Source: Methylophilus sp.
GTDB taxonomy: Bacteria; Pseudomonadota; Gammaproteobacteria; Burkholderiales; Methylophilaceae
DNA: 64,000 nt
Reading direction: 5' to 3'
Assembly: GCA_030696695.1 (NCBI GenBank)
Contig: JAUYRP010000011.1
Coordinates: forward strand, 124,001-188,000
Shown here: positions 1 through 9,139 of the stretch, one piece after another
Numbering within the stretch: position 1 is the stretch's first letter
Layout: every line of letters begins with the position of its first letter
Notes under the pieces: generated by a model
What the model was told of the DNA's origin: nothing
The model's input: only the letters and a program-made list of their open reading frames with translations
Databases searched by the model: none
Translations under genes and position numbers: made by a program

Positions 1-485
1 ATATGACCATTCGGTAACAACCGTATATGCGTGTCATTCCCTAATGCAATATCCTGTGCAAAATCGACAGGTACTAACAGAGCTAAAGCATTCTCTGCAT
101 CTTCTTTAGTATATAAAGGTAATGCAGGATGGTGCTTGGAGAATCCTCGACGGTTGGCATACTCCGCCTCTTCCTCTTGCAAATGTGCGGCATCTGGCAG
201 CAGTATTTTGCATAAATCATGTGTGGCACGAGAGCAATATACTTTGCCTGAAAACCCGTTTTTCACAAATAGAGGCAAGTAACCTGTGTGATCTATATGC
301 GCATGGGTAAGCACCACCGCATCCACTTGACTAGGCTGAATAGGTAAAGCTGCCCAGTTTTTTAAACGCAACTGCTTTAAACCTTGAAACAAACCGCAAT
401 CAACCAACAACTGTAACCCATTGGATTTCAGTAAATACTTTGAGCCAGTCACAGTGCCTACTGCCCCTAAAAATGTCAGTTCCAT
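1..485 (-). CDS. MBL-fold / beta-CASP RNA-processing exonuclease, 5' part only
   Basis: N-terminal about 161 residues of a gene that runs off the left edge; I translated it from the minus strand. It opens with MELTFLGAVGTVTGS, and residues 61-66 are HAHIDH, the zinc-binding signature of the metallo-beta-lactamase fold. The VGTVTGS opening and the LPDAAHLQEEEAEYAN stretch are typical of the bacterial beta-CASP branch (CPSF73/Ysh1-like RNases). The beta-CASP and RNA-specificity domains would lie outside the window. The start codon at 485 is 84 bp from the likely start of the divergent helicase gene at 570. Expected role: cytoplasmic RNA processing or decay. The fold and motif are seen directly; the RNase assignment is by family. 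Confidence 0.85.
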   Translation of the reverse strand, partial: MELTFLGAVGTVTGSKYLLKSNGLQLLVDCGLFQGLKQLRLKNWAALPIQPSQVDAVVLTHAHIDHTGYLPLFVKNGFSGKVYCSRATHDLCKILLPDAAHLQEEEAEYANRRGFSKHHPALPLYTKEDAENALALLVPVDFAQDIALGNDTHIRLLPNGH

Positions 486-569
486 ACAATATTTCCCCAA
501 TGCTAGCCAATTCAATCAGGCATGTTGTTATTTTTGGTATTCTACTCGCTTTCATCCACCCTACAATTG

Positions 570-2105
570 ATGGCACGCTACTCTCATATTATTGACTTAG
601 ACGACTATGCAAATAGCTTTAGCAAAGCACGCAGTATCGTTCGCCACCATCATTTTTATGTAGGCCCTACCAACTCTGGCAAAACTTATCACGCTTTGAA
701 CGCACTGATGCAAGCCTCATCTGGTATTTATTTGGCACCCTTGCGCCTACTTGCTATGGAGATACGTGATAAATTAATGGCGGCTGGCATCCCATGTAAT
801 TTAATCACCGGAGAGGAACGCCATTTGGTGGAAGGTGCCCGCCACACCGCATCAACCATTGAAATGATGAACACCAGACAAGTGGTCGATGTTGCGGTCA
901 TCGATGAAATTCAGATGTTACAAGACCCTGACCGAGGCAGCGCTTGGACTGCCGCATTGGTAGGCGCACCAGCAAGGCAGGTATTTGTATGTGGCTCTAA
1001 TGCTGTGACAGCACCATGCTTAGCGCTTATCTCACATTTAAATGAACGTTACACCATTACACAGTGTGAACGTATGACGCCATTGCTGATTGAAGAGCAC
1101 AGCATTTGTGGTAAACGCTATAGCAAACTTAAGCTCAAACATCAGCTGCAAGTGGGTGATGCAGTGATTGCATTTAGCCGCAAAGATGTACTGACCTTGT
1201 CTGCACGTTTTCGTCATTGGGGGTTTCGCGTGGCCAGCATTTATGGTGCGCTTTCCCCTGAAGTCAGACGTACTGAATCTGAACGTTTTAATAACGGAGA
1301 AGCCGATGTGCTCGTTGCCACTGATGCGATTGGCATGGGCCTTAATTTGCCGATTCGCCGCGTGATATTTGCCAATACACATAAATTTGACGGTGTGGCT
1401 GCTAGACCTCTCAATGCCACCGAAGTGCGCCAAATCGCTGGCCGTGCCGGCCGTTATGGTATTTACCCGACTGGCTGTGTGAACGTGCTGGAAGATGATG
1501 AGCAATTGCACATTACGCATATGCTGACAACGGATGACACCGCGCAATTAACGCAACTTCCAATTACTCTGCAGTTTCATCAACTGGCAGAAGTGGCTAA
1601 TCAATTGTTTACCAATCGCATTGCCGAATGCTTGGCTTATCTTATGCAACATACACAAGTTATCCATCCATTGTTGCACCTCAGCAAAATGGATGCGCAG
1701 TATACGCAAGCATTATTGGTAGATACTCATGCCCCCAATATGGCCATGCAGGATAAGTTTATTTTTATCTGTGCGCCTATTGCTATTCAAGTAGCCATTG
1801 AAAAAGACTATTTTTTATTATGCTTACAAAGTGTGGACACCCATCAGATTCGATTGCTGCCTAAAGCACCCACTTGGCTAGATAGTAACAACCCGCAGTA
1901 TCTAGAAGAAGCCGAGCAATTGAGCCAGCACATCAGCGTGTACGCTTGGCTAAGTTTTAAATTTCCGCAGATATTTATCGAAGGTGACAACGTGCAAACT
2001 TTACGCAGTAAGGTAAGTCGTTATATAGAGCGTGCTTTACTCATCCAGAAAGGCTATGGCGAAACGAGCCGAGAGTTTGATTTGGTTGGACGAAGGAGAA
2101 AATAG
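570..2105 (+). CDS. SUV3-like ATP-dependent RNA helicase
   Basis: DExH-type superfamily 2 helicase. Counting from an upstream in-frame ATG at 522, Walker A GPTNSGKT lies at residues 48-55, the DEIQ box at 128-131 and motif VI QIAGRAGRYG at 304-313. GPTNSGKT with DEIQ is the pattern of the SUV3 family (mitochondrial degradosome helicase and bacterial relatives). I prefer the ATG at 570, because the 16 extra residues from 522 are a hydrophobic run unlike the family; neither start has a strong ribosome-binding site. The C-terminal 180 residues fit the helical SUV3 C-terminal region. It is divergent from a beta-CASP RNase gene and ends 2 bp from the convergent amiC stop. Likely role: unwinding structured RNA for decay. 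Confidence 0.85.
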   Translation: MARYSHIIDLDDYANSFSKARSIVRHHHFYVGPTNSGKTYHALNALMQASSGIYLAPLRLLAMEIRDKLMAAGIPCNLITGEERHLVEGARHTASTIEMMNTRQVVDVAVIDEIQMLQDPDRGSAWTAALVGAPARQVFVCGSNAVTAPCLALISHLNERYTITQCERMTPLLIEEHSICGKRYSKLKLKHQLQVGDAVIAFSRKDVLTLSARFRHWGFRVASIYGALSPEVRRTESERFNNGEADVLVATDAIGMGLNLPIRRVIFANTHKFDGVAARPLNATEVRQIAGRAGRYGIYPTGCVNVLEDDEQLHITHMLTTDDTAQLTQLPITLQFHQLAEVANQLFTNRIAECLAYLMQHTQVIHPLLHLSKMDAQYTQALLVDTHAPNMAMQDKFIFICAPIAIQVAIEKDYFLLCLQSVDTHQIRLLPKAPTWLDSNNPQYLEEAEQLSQHISVYAWLSFKFPQIFIEGDNVQTLRSKVSRYIERALLIQKGYGETSREFDLVGRRRK

Positions 2106-2107
2106 AG

Positions 2108-3493
2108 TTACTTGCTCACCAGTGCAGGATTGTTCGCAAAATATTTTTTCACGCCGTTTAAAATAGAATCTACCAGTTTAGCTTGATAGCCACTGTCTTT
2201 TAGCTTGCGCTCTTCTTCAGGGTTACTAATAAACGCAGTTTCCACCAATATGGAAGGAATATCAGGTGACTTTAATACGGCAAAACCCGCTTGCTCCACA
2301 TGGTTTTTATGCAATTTGTTGATTTGCCCAATATTAGTTAACACGTGCTTACCCAATTTAATACTGTCATTAATAGTGGCTGCTTGTGATAAATCCAATA
2401 AGGTTCTAGCGAGCTCTGGATCTTTGCCACCTAAGCTCACGCCGCCGATTAAATCAGACTCATTTTCTTTCTTGGCCAAATAGCGTGCGCTGGCGCTGGT
2501 CGCACCACGTTCAGACAACGCAAATACAGATGATCCACGCGCTGCAGGGTTAGTGAAGGAGTCAGCATGAATAGAGATAAATAAATCTGCTTTGAGTTTA
2601 CGTGCTTTGATTACACGCCCCTGTAAAGGAATAAAGTAGTCGCCATCCCGTATCAAAACCCCCCGCATATTCTCTTCGGCGTCTATTTTCTCTTTGAGCT
2701 TTTTAGCAATTTGCAAAGTGATTTCTTTTTCGTGTGTGCCAGTAGCCCCCCTTGCACCAGGGTCTTCCCCTCCATGGCCTGCATCAATAGCAATGGTGAT
2801 TACACGCTCTTTTTTCTTATTCAACTCAGGCTTAACTTCTTCCTTTGCCTGCGTCTGAGGTGCTGGAATCGCGTCTGCGGCTTGTTGTTGTGCAGGTAGT
2901 TCTGTTGAGGCTTGTTGTGGGGATTCAGTCGTAGTCAATTCACCACCTGTAGTGTCTTGCTGTTGCGCACTAGGTGGCAAAGGCTCAATCATCGGTGCAG
3001 GCACATCTGCAGATGGTGTTGCTTCATTGGCTGTCTCGTTCGCACGCTTTTCCAGCATGGCTGTAATAGGATCTTTGTCAGGATAAATATCAACCACCAA
3101 ACGATGTTTGTAATCGCCAGCAGGTGGTAAGGCAAATACATTGGGGCTCACCTCCGCTTTTAAATCAATCACAATACGCAATACATTGGGTTTAAACATG
3201 GCAATGCGTATTTGCTTAATGTAGGGGTCACTCGACAAAATACGATCAGGTAGCGATTTTAAAATAGGGTTTAGCTCTACGTCTTCAATATCAAGCACTA
3301 GACGATCTGGATTTTTTAAGATGAGCAGTTGGTGCTGAACAGAAAGGGGGGCTTCGAACGCAATGCGTGTGTAATCTTGTGCAGGCCACACGCGTGCTGC
3401 AGTAATGCTGTTATTGGCTGAAAACGCGGCTTGGCTAAGTGAGACTAAACACAGCGCGAACAATACCCGTAAATACTGAATGATGTTATTCAA
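2108..3493 (-). CDS. amiC: N-acetylmuramoyl-L-alanine amidase AmiC-type (AMIN + Amidase_3)
   Basis: Periplasmic amidase that cleaves the stem peptide from N-acetylmuramic acid to separate daughter cells. A Sec signal peptide covers about residues 1-25 (cleavage near AAFSA). An AMIN septal-targeting domain spans about 28-138, then a Pro/Gln/Glu-rich linker to 225, then the Amidase_3 domain from 230 to the end. Zinc ligands H240 (DAGHGG), E256 (HEKE) and H309 (SIHAD) and the catalytic E418 (LVETAF) are all present. The 461 residues are normal for AmiC. It overlaps the upstream tsaE by 8 bp, so the two are probably one transcript; tsaE-amiB/C linkage is widespread in proteobacteria. Confidence 0.94.
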   Translation of the reverse strand: MNNIIQYLRVLFALCLVSLSQAAFSANNSITAARVWPAQDYTRIAFEAPLSVQHQLLILKNPDRLVLDIEDVELNPILKSLPDRILSSDPYIKQIRIAMFKPNVLRIVIDLKAEVSPNVFALPPAGDYKHRLVVDIYPDKDPITAMLEKRANETANEATPSADVPAPMIEPLPPSAQQQDTTGGELTTTESPQQASTELPAQQQAADAIPAPQTQAKEEVKPELNKKKERVITIAIDAGHGGEDPGARGATGTHEKEITLQIAKKLKEKIDAEENMRGVLIRDGDYFIPLQGRVIKARKLKADLFISIHADSFTNPAARGSSVFALSERGATSASARYLAKKENESDLIGGVSLGGKDPELARTLLDLSQAATINDSIKLGKHVLTNIGQINKLHKNHVEQAGFAVLKSPDIPSILVETAFISNPEEERKLKDSGYQAKLVDSILNGVKKYFANNPALVSK

Positions 3494-3950
3494 AATGTTG
3501 TAAAACCTGTTGTGCTAATGGCGTGTTGGCTTGAAACTTTACTTCTCTTCCAGTGGCTTGGTGCTGTAAAAATATCTCAATATCGGCTTGCGGCAATACA
3601 GTGTGCGCTTGTTCTGGCCATTCAATCATGCAAATACTATTGGCATTAAAATAATCTCGAAACCCAGCTTCCTCCCATTCTTCTTCACCATTAAAACGAT
3701 ACAAATCAAAATGATAGAGTGTTTTATTCAAAAAACTGTAAGGTTCTACTAAGGTGTAAGTAGGGCTTTTTACTTTACCTTGATAACCTAATCCTTGCAA
3801 CACGCCACGTACGAAAGTTGTTTTACCTGCACCTAAATCACCATGTAAAAATACGGTATAACCAGCAGGCAGGAATTGCGAAAAGCGCTGACCTACCTTA
3901 AGTGTGGCCGCTTCATCTTGCAAAACCTGTGTAAAATTATAATGATTCAT
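3486..3950 (-). CDS. tsaE: tRNA threonylcarbamoyladenosine biosynthesis ATPase TsaE
   Basis: P-loop ATPase partner of TsaB/TsaD in making t6A37 on ANN-decoding tRNAs. Walker A GDLGAGKTT is at residues 37-45, followed by the family's SPTYTLVEPY block and an IEWPE motif. I use the ATG at 3950 (154 residues); the reading frame is open further upstream, but that part would lie inside queG and is not family-like. The 3' end overlaps amiC by 8 bp. The start codon overlaps the divergent queG start codon, so its promoter and ribosome-binding site must lie inside queG coding sequence, unless translation starts elsewhere. Confidence 0.93.
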   Translation of the reverse strand: MNHYNFTQVLQDEAATLKVGQRFSQFLPAGYTVFLHGDLGAGKTTFVRGVLQGLGYQGKVKSPTYTLVEPYSFLNKTLYHFDLYRFNGEEEWEEAGFRDYFNANSICMIEWPEQAHTVLPQADIEIFLQHQATGREVKFQANTPLAQQVLQHFE

Positions 3951-5019
3951 GATGACTAATTCAGATAACGCGTTTGCACAGCTTGCCGTCGACATCAAAC
4001 GATGGGGGCAAGCATTGGGCTTTGCTGAAATTGGTATCACAGATACTGAATTGGGCAGTGCAGAACATGAGCATCAGGCTTGGATCGAAAAAGGCTTTCA
4101 TGGTGAAATGCATTATATGGCAAAACACGGTACTAAGCGTACTCGGCCAGCAGAATTAGTCCCTAACACCCAACGTGTTATCTCTGTCCGTCTTGATTAC
4201 AAGCCGCCGAATGCTAAAGATAGCTGGCAAGTAATCTCTGAACAAAATCAAGCATTTATTTCTAGATACGCGCTTGGTCGCGATTATCACAAAGTGGTCC
4301 GTCAAAAACTACAACAACTATGCGACCAAATACAATCAGCAGTAACTGATTTGGAATATCGCGTATTTACAGACAGCGCTCCGGTGTTAGAAGTGGCATT
4401 GGCCGAAAAAGCTGGTTTAGGGTGGCGTGGTAAACATACCTTACTCATCAACAAAGACCATGGCTCATGGTTTTTTCTGGGGGAAATTTATACCAACTTG
4501 CCACTCCCCATTGACGAGCCTGCCACTGCACATTGCGGCACCTGCAACGCCTGCTTAGACATATGCCCTACCCAGGCCATCGTTGCACCTTACGAAGTCG
4601 ATGCGCGCCGTTGTATTTCTTATCTCACCATTGAGTTAAAAACCGCGATTCCGATTGAATTTAGAACACTCATAGGTAATCGCGTCTATGGGTGTGACGA
4701 TTGTCAGTTAGTTTGTCCTTGGAATAAGTTTGCGGAAACCACCAAAGAAACAGACTTTCATGTGCGTCATGGTTTAGACGATATTGATTTAGTGACTTGC
4801 TTTAGTTGGACTGAAACAGAGTTTCAGCAAAAAATGGCTGGCAGCGCCATTTATCGGATTGGTTATGAGCAATGGTTACGCAATATTGCCGTGGGGCTTG
4901 GTAACGCATCCACCTCGCCAGAGGTATTACAAGCATTGCAAACACGTGTTGATGACGATTCAGCTTTGGTGCGTGAGCATGTGGCTTGGGCTTTAAACCA
5001 GCACCTTACCAATGCCTAG
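3949..5019 (+). CDS. queG: Epoxyqueuosine reductase QueG
   Basis: Cobalamin- and [4Fe-4S]-dependent enzyme for the last step of queuosine synthesis in the wobble position of GUN tRNAs. An N-terminal DUF1730 part contains the presumed catalytic Asp143 (FTDSAPVLE). The ferredoxin-like part carries C196-x2-C199-x2-C202-x3-C206, then C222 and C249-x2-C252-x3-C256, enough for two clusters. A C-terminal HEAT-like tail follows. 356 residues is normal. The start is ATG 3949 or the adjacent ATG 3952; both collide with the tsaE start on the other strand. The 3' end overlaps the convergent ROK kinase by 14 bp. queD, another queuosine gene, lies at 30.2 kb. Confidence 0.94.
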   Translation: MMTNSDNAFAQLAVDIKRWGQALGFAEIGITDTELGSAEHEHQAWIEKGFHGEMHYMAKHGTKRTRPAELVPNTQRVISVRLDYKPPNAKDSWQVISEQNQAFISRYALGRDYHKVVRQKLQQLCDQIQSAVTDLEYRVFTDSAPVLEVALAEKAGLGWRGKHTLLINKDHGSWFFLGEIYTNLPLPIDEPATAHCGTCNACLDICPTQAIVAPYEVDARRCISYLTIELKTAIPIEFRTLIGNRVYGCDDCQLVCPWNKFAETTKETDFHVRHGLDDIDLVTCFSWTETEFQQKMAGSAIYRIGYEQWLRNIAVGLGNASTSPEVLQALQTRVDDDSALVREHVAWALNQHLTNA

Positions 5020-5926
5020 CAAGTAAAGAAGCGCCCAACATGCCTGCAATATCACCAGTTTTAGTGGGTGTTACCAATAACTTGCCGCGCAATACAGGAA
5101 TTAAATCTGCCTCAAGCCTTGCTTCAAAACTATCACGCATCAAATGCCATGCATGGGACATGCCGCCACCAATCACCACATTGGGTACATCTAGTACTTT
5201 GACTACGGATGCCAGCATTTGCCCTAAATAGTTGCCGGCCTGTTGATAGGCAGCAATAGCGTCGCAATTGCCGGCATCTGCTAATTGTGCAATCTCATAT
5301 GCGGTTAACTGCTGATGGGTACTTAATGCATAAGATATCGTGACGCCACTGGCTGAGGCATACTGCTCAACACAGCCATGATTGCCACATCCGCAGAGGC
5401 GACCATTTGGTTCTACAATAATGTGCCCTGCCTCCATCGCAACGCCATGATGACCAGCAAAAGGCGTGCCTGCGTAGATAAAACCGCCGCCTAGCCCTGT
5501 GCCTAAGCCTAAATAAATCAGCCCTGTTGTGGGTTTGTCTGCAAGACAATATTCTCCATAGGCGGCAGCCAAAGCATCATTCTCCACAATGACCTTTTTT
5601 TGCAATACGCTTGCAAGATCTTGCGCTAAATTGACGTTTTTAAGGCCAGGGAAATTGGGTGACTGCGCTACTGTCTGTGTTTTGGGATCAATAAAGCCAG
5701 GAAAGCCAATGCCGATATGTTGCACCTCAGGAAACTGATGAAGTACGTTACGGATACCAGTGGCAGTCGTATCAATAATCTTTTCCCATGCTTGCGCTGG
5801 TGAATGTGTATGGCATATCTCAGAAAAGTCTGCTTGAAAGCGTGTTTCTTGCAATAATCGATGCTCTTCGAATACGCCCACACGTAAGTTGGTGCCACCG
5901 ACATCTATTCCAATGGCTTTAGCCAT
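5006..5926 (-). CDS. ROK-family sugar kinase (probable glucokinase)
   Basis: ATP-dependent hexose kinase of the ROK family. Residues 8-13 DVGGTN form the phosphate-binding loop, the catalytic Asp is D117 (ENDA), and the zinc site is H168 with C178, C180 and C185 (CGCGNHGC). The E166-x-G-H168 element is the ROK sugar-recognition motif. There is no N-terminal helix-turn-helix, so it is an enzyme and not a NagC/Mlc-type repressor. It overlaps malQ by 8 bp as the last gene of the glycogen-linked minus-strand unit. I infer that it phosphorylates glucose released by MalQ and GH57 action. Fructokinase or N-acetylhexosamine kinase activity cannot be excluded from sequence. Confidence 0.85.
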   Translation of the reverse strand: MAKAIGIDVGGTNLRVGVFEEHRLLQETRFQADFSEICHTHSPAQAWEKIIDTTATGIRNVLHQFPEVQHIGIGFPGFIDPKTQTVAQSPNFPGLKNVNLAQDLASVLQKKVIVENDALAAAYGEYCLADKPTTGLIYLGLGTGLGGGFIYAGTPFAGHHGVAMEAGHIIVEPNGRLCGCGNHGCVEQYASASGVTISYALSTHQQLTAYEIAQLADAGNCDAIAAYQQAGNYLGQMLASVVKVLDVPNVVIGGGMSHAWHLMRDSFEARLEADLIPVLRGKLLVTPTKTGDIAGMLGASLLARHW

Positions 5927-7361
5927 GCGTACTACGCCCAGAAGCTTTGACTGTCTCCTGTAAAGCCTGTTGGTGCGCCATGGTTAGGTGATCCCAGTCG
6001 AAGTGCCATTGCCAATTATTCACGGTAGTACCTGGTGTATTCATGCGGCAATCACTATCCAAACCCATCACATCTTGCATGGGAATAATAGCTAAGTAAC
6101 CTTGGCTATGCATCACAAGGTCAATCAACGCTTTTGGCATTTCTGGTGTTTCGTCATTGAGATAATGATGTAAATGCGCAATCGCCTGAGGCTCTGCTTG
6201 TTTATACCAGCCTAATGTAGTGTCGTTATCATGTGTGCCTGTATACACCACACTGTTGATATCAATATGCTCTGGTAAATAAGGGTTATGCTCGTCACCA
6301 CCAAAGGCAAATTGTAAAATTTTCATACCCGGCAAGGCAAACTTGATGCGAAGCGCATCCACTTCTGGCGTGATAATGCCTAAGTCTTCTGCAACTAAGT
6401 GAATATCAGGTAACTTACAGTAAATAGCTGACAGTAAAGCATCGCCGGGTGCAACTACCCAAGTTCCAGCAATCGCCGTTTCTTCATGCACAGGAATTTC
6501 CCAAGCAGCTTGCAAACCACGGAAATGATCGATACGCACCAAATCGAACAACTCGCCTTGTGTATGCAGGCGGTCTACCCACCATGCATAGTTATCCTTG
6601 GCCATTTCTTCCCATTGGTAATGCGGATTTCCCCAGCGTTGACCCGTTGCAGAAAAATAATCGGGCGGCACCCCTGCTACCACGGTCATATGCATATCTG
6701 CGTCTAGCTTAAACAAATGCGGATTTGCCCACACATCTGCACTATCGTATGCGACAAATATAGGAATATCGCCAAACAACTGCACATCATGTTGATTGGC
6801 ATAAGTTTTTAATGACGACCATTGTGTAAAAAACAAATATTGAATGAATTTAACGAGTTGTAGCGCTTCGGCATGTTCTTCAGAAAATTTCTTGAGTGCT
6901 GAGGCTGATCGGTTTTTAAAAGGTTTAGGCCAATCAAACCAACCTTGTGATTGCCGTTGCGCTCTGATAACCAAGTACAAGGCAAAGTCATCTAGCCAAG
7001 ATTGATGTTGCTGACAGAACTGATAAAACCCATCGTGAATTGCACTCTTCATTGCCACTTCATAGGCCGCCTTGAATGCTGCTTCTCTGCCGTCGTCGCA
7101 GTTAGAGGGTGTGATTAAGTTTTGTTCAACCAGTCGCTCTAAACTAATAAATGCAGGATTCCCAGCATGAGCAGACAAGCATTGATAAGGTGAGTTATCA
7201 GCATGCGGCATATTGATGGGCAATGTTTGCCAAACCGCCACACCAGATGTCGCTAAAAAATCAACGAAACGGTAAGCATCTTTGCCTAAATCACCTGATG
7301 GCAATGAACTGATATGAAGTAATACACCTGCACTTCTTCGCTCAATCAGTGATGCTGTCAT
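5919..7361 (-). CDS. malQ: 4-alpha-glucanotransferase (GH77 amylomaltase)
   Basis: Disproportionating enzyme that moves maltodextrin segments between glucans and releases glucose. GH77 landmarks are present: nucleophile D278 in VRIDHF, acid/base E325 in VAEDLG, transition-state Asp D378 in GTHDND, and the family's SPYQCLSAHAGNP opening. At 480 residues it is the short bacterial form without the extended N-terminal domain. Its start codon overlaps the stop of the upstream GH57 gene by one base and its end overlaps the ROK kinase by 8 bp, so the three are translationally coupled. Cytoplasmic; probably used in glycogen turnover. Confidence 0.93.
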   Translation of the reverse strand: MTASLIERRSAGVLLHISSLPSGDLGKDAYRFVDFLATSGVAVWQTLPINMPHADNSPYQCLSAHAGNPAFISLERLVEQNLITPSNCDDGREAAFKAAYEVAMKSAIHDGFYQFCQQHQSWLDDFALYLVIRAQRQSQGWFDWPKPFKNRSASALKKFSEEHAEALQLVKFIQYLFFTQWSSLKTYANQHDVQLFGDIPIFVAYDSADVWANPHLFKLDADMHMTVVAGVPPDYFSATGQRWGNPHYQWEEMAKDNYAWWVDRLHTQGELFDLVRIDHFRGLQAAWEIPVHEETAIAGTWVVAPGDALLSAIYCKLPDIHLVAEDLGIITPEVDALRIKFALPGMKILQFAFGGDEHNPYLPEHIDINSVVYTGTHDNDTTLGWYKQAEPQAIAHLHHYLNDETPEMPKALIDLVMHSQGYLAIIPMQDVMGLDSDCRMNTPGTTVNNWQWHFDWDHLTMAHQQALQETVKASGRSTHG

Positions 7362-9094
7362 TAAAGGTCCTGACCTCTACGCATGGTGCCCGCATTCTCT
7401 GAACTTCCACCACCTTGGCTAATAGGCTCATGCAAATTGTCAGGAACTGGTTGATTCAGTAATTGATATAAATTAATCAAATTACGTCGATACAATTGAT
7501 CAAAACTTTTTACACTGTCTGATGCGTTATAGTCACCAAACCACCAAAACCAATCAGAACCTTCACATATTGCAAGCTGGCGATCGCAAGCCTGCTGTTG
7601 CTCTGTGGTTAAGGAGTTAATGGTTTGGTCATAGACCTTTTTAGCTTTACACAATAAATCCCAAGCTAAATTCTTGGCCTGACTGCCAATCCAGGTACTA
7701 AACGTACCGTACACCCAGCTACCAGCAGAAATTTGTGGCAGTATTTTCGCTGGGGGTAATTGCCCAGTGTGCTGCATTTGGACAATATCACTAAATGTTG
7801 TCATGGTGATGGCAGGATGATTTGCCAAGGCTTCATATAACTCTTTTAAGAAGTAATAACCGTTGTATGGATAATATTCCCATGCATTTTCACCATCGAG
7901 TATCACGCTCACAACTTTGCATTGACCTTTAGGTGTGGCCGCAAGGATTGCATCCAATGAATGCATAAAATCATTCACCGCATCGGTAGAGTGCATTTTT
8001 GCGTACTCAAACCCAATTTTGTCTGAAAGCCCGTCATCTCTAAAAAAACAAGTGACATCATTCTTACCATTGGTCACTTTGTAAGGCTGATAAAGATATT
8101 GCAATGGGTCATTCACACTCATGTGTGATTTGATAAGACTATTGGCCAACACCGCTTGCCCTGTTGCTGCCCACTGTACGCCATGCTCTGCCATTAAAGA
8201 CAATCCAGCATGCGATACGGCACCTTCTGCAGGCCACATACCTTTTGGCACTTGCCCAAATAAGTCTTCATGATATTTTTTTGCAGAATTAATGTGTGCA
8301 CGTGCGCGATTTACCCCATCGTCGTATCGCGCATGTTGTGGCAGCGGTGCATCAGGCATGGCATCTTTGGTCGATGTAAAGTCCAACAGTAACGGTAATA
8401 TTGGATGGTAGTAAGGCGTTGTAGAAAGTTCTACCTGCCCTTTTTGCATCAGTGCTTTATAACGTGGAATTAAACTTTGTATGGTATCGCCAATCACATC
8501 AAATAATTGTTGGCGCTCTTCATAGGTAAATAGAACACCTTTGCTCATCAGATGCTGCACCACTTTATTTTCGCGGCGCAAGCTCTCTCCACACCAAGCC
8601 AAGTGATACCAAACCAATAAATCCGCTTTGTACTGTGCAGATAGATAATGGAAGTCATAATCTATCATCATAGGTTCAACTAGTTGGAACAGATGCAATA
8701 GTCGTTGATAGTTTGGGAACGGACTTAGCATTTTTTCATGATGAGATTTGAAACAGCTCTCCACAATTAAACGACACTGTTCAGAGGTGATCGAGGATAA
8801 ATCTTCTTTAATCAATAATCCTAGTAACGGATCTCTTACCTGCTTTTGTTCAAACTGCTCTGAGTAGTCAATCAATTGCTCAAGCAAAATTGGCACAAAA
8901 TTGAAGGTGGCACGTGCTTTGGGATTTTGCTCCAGATGATAGACCATATCACTATAGTCCTTCATGGCATGCAGGTAAGTCCAAGGAAGTACATATTCGC
9001 CTGTACTTAAATCTCTGTAATCTGGCTGGTGCATGTGCCAGTAAAGATTTAAATACAGTTTAGACGTTGTAGGTAGATGCAAATTTTTAGGCAA
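7361..9094 (-). CDS. Glycoside hydrolase family 57 protein (alpha-glucan acting)
   Basis: GH57 enzymes include alpha-amylases, 4-alpha-glucanotransferases, amylopullulanases and some branching enzymes. The N-terminal HMHQP (residues 20-24) is conserved region 1, the predicted nucleophile is E290 (MWPAEGA) and the predicted acid is D400 (LDGENAW). The 577 residues have no signal peptide, so the enzyme is cytoplasmic. It lies 45 bp downstream of glgC and overlaps malQ by one base. Substrate specificity within GH57 is not readable here. Context favours trimming or rearranging glycogen. A second branching activity is possible, though a canonical GH13 GlgB is encoded divergently next door. Confidence 0.88.
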   Translation of the reverse strand: MPKNLHLPTTSKLYLNLYWHMHQPDYRDLSTGEYVLPWTYLHAMKDYSDMVYHLEQNPKARATFNFVPILLEQLIDYSEQFEQKQVRDPLLGLLIKEDLSSITSEQCRLIVESCFKSHHEKMLSPFPNYQRLLHLFQLVEPMMIDYDFHYLSAQYKADLLVWYHLAWCGESLRRENKVVQHLMSKGVLFTYEERQQLFDVIGDTIQSLIPRYKALMQKGQVELSTTPYYHPILPLLLDFTSTKDAMPDAPLPQHARYDDGVNRARAHINSAKKYHEDLFGQVPKGMWPAEGAVSHAGLSLMAEHGVQWAATGQAVLANSLIKSHMSVNDPLQYLYQPYKVTNGKNDVTCFFRDDGLSDKIGFEYAKMHSTDAVNDFMHSLDAILAATPKGQCKVVSVILDGENAWEYYPYNGYYFLKELYEALANHPAITMTTFSDIVQMQHTGQLPPAKILPQISAGSWVYGTFSTWIGSQAKNLAWDLLCKAKKVYDQTINSLTTEQQQACDRQLAICEGSDWFWWFGDYNASDSVKSFDQLYRRNLINLYQLLNQPVPDNLHEPISQGGGSSENAGTMRRGQDL

Positions 9095-9139
9095 AATATT
9101 AATAACCCACTTTAATAAAACAATTTAACTTATTGAAAA

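Noticed and set aside
1038-1547. 169-codon open frame antisense to the SUV3-like helicase
   Set aside because: Lies wholly opposite conserved helicase motifs and resembles no protein; a shadow frame.
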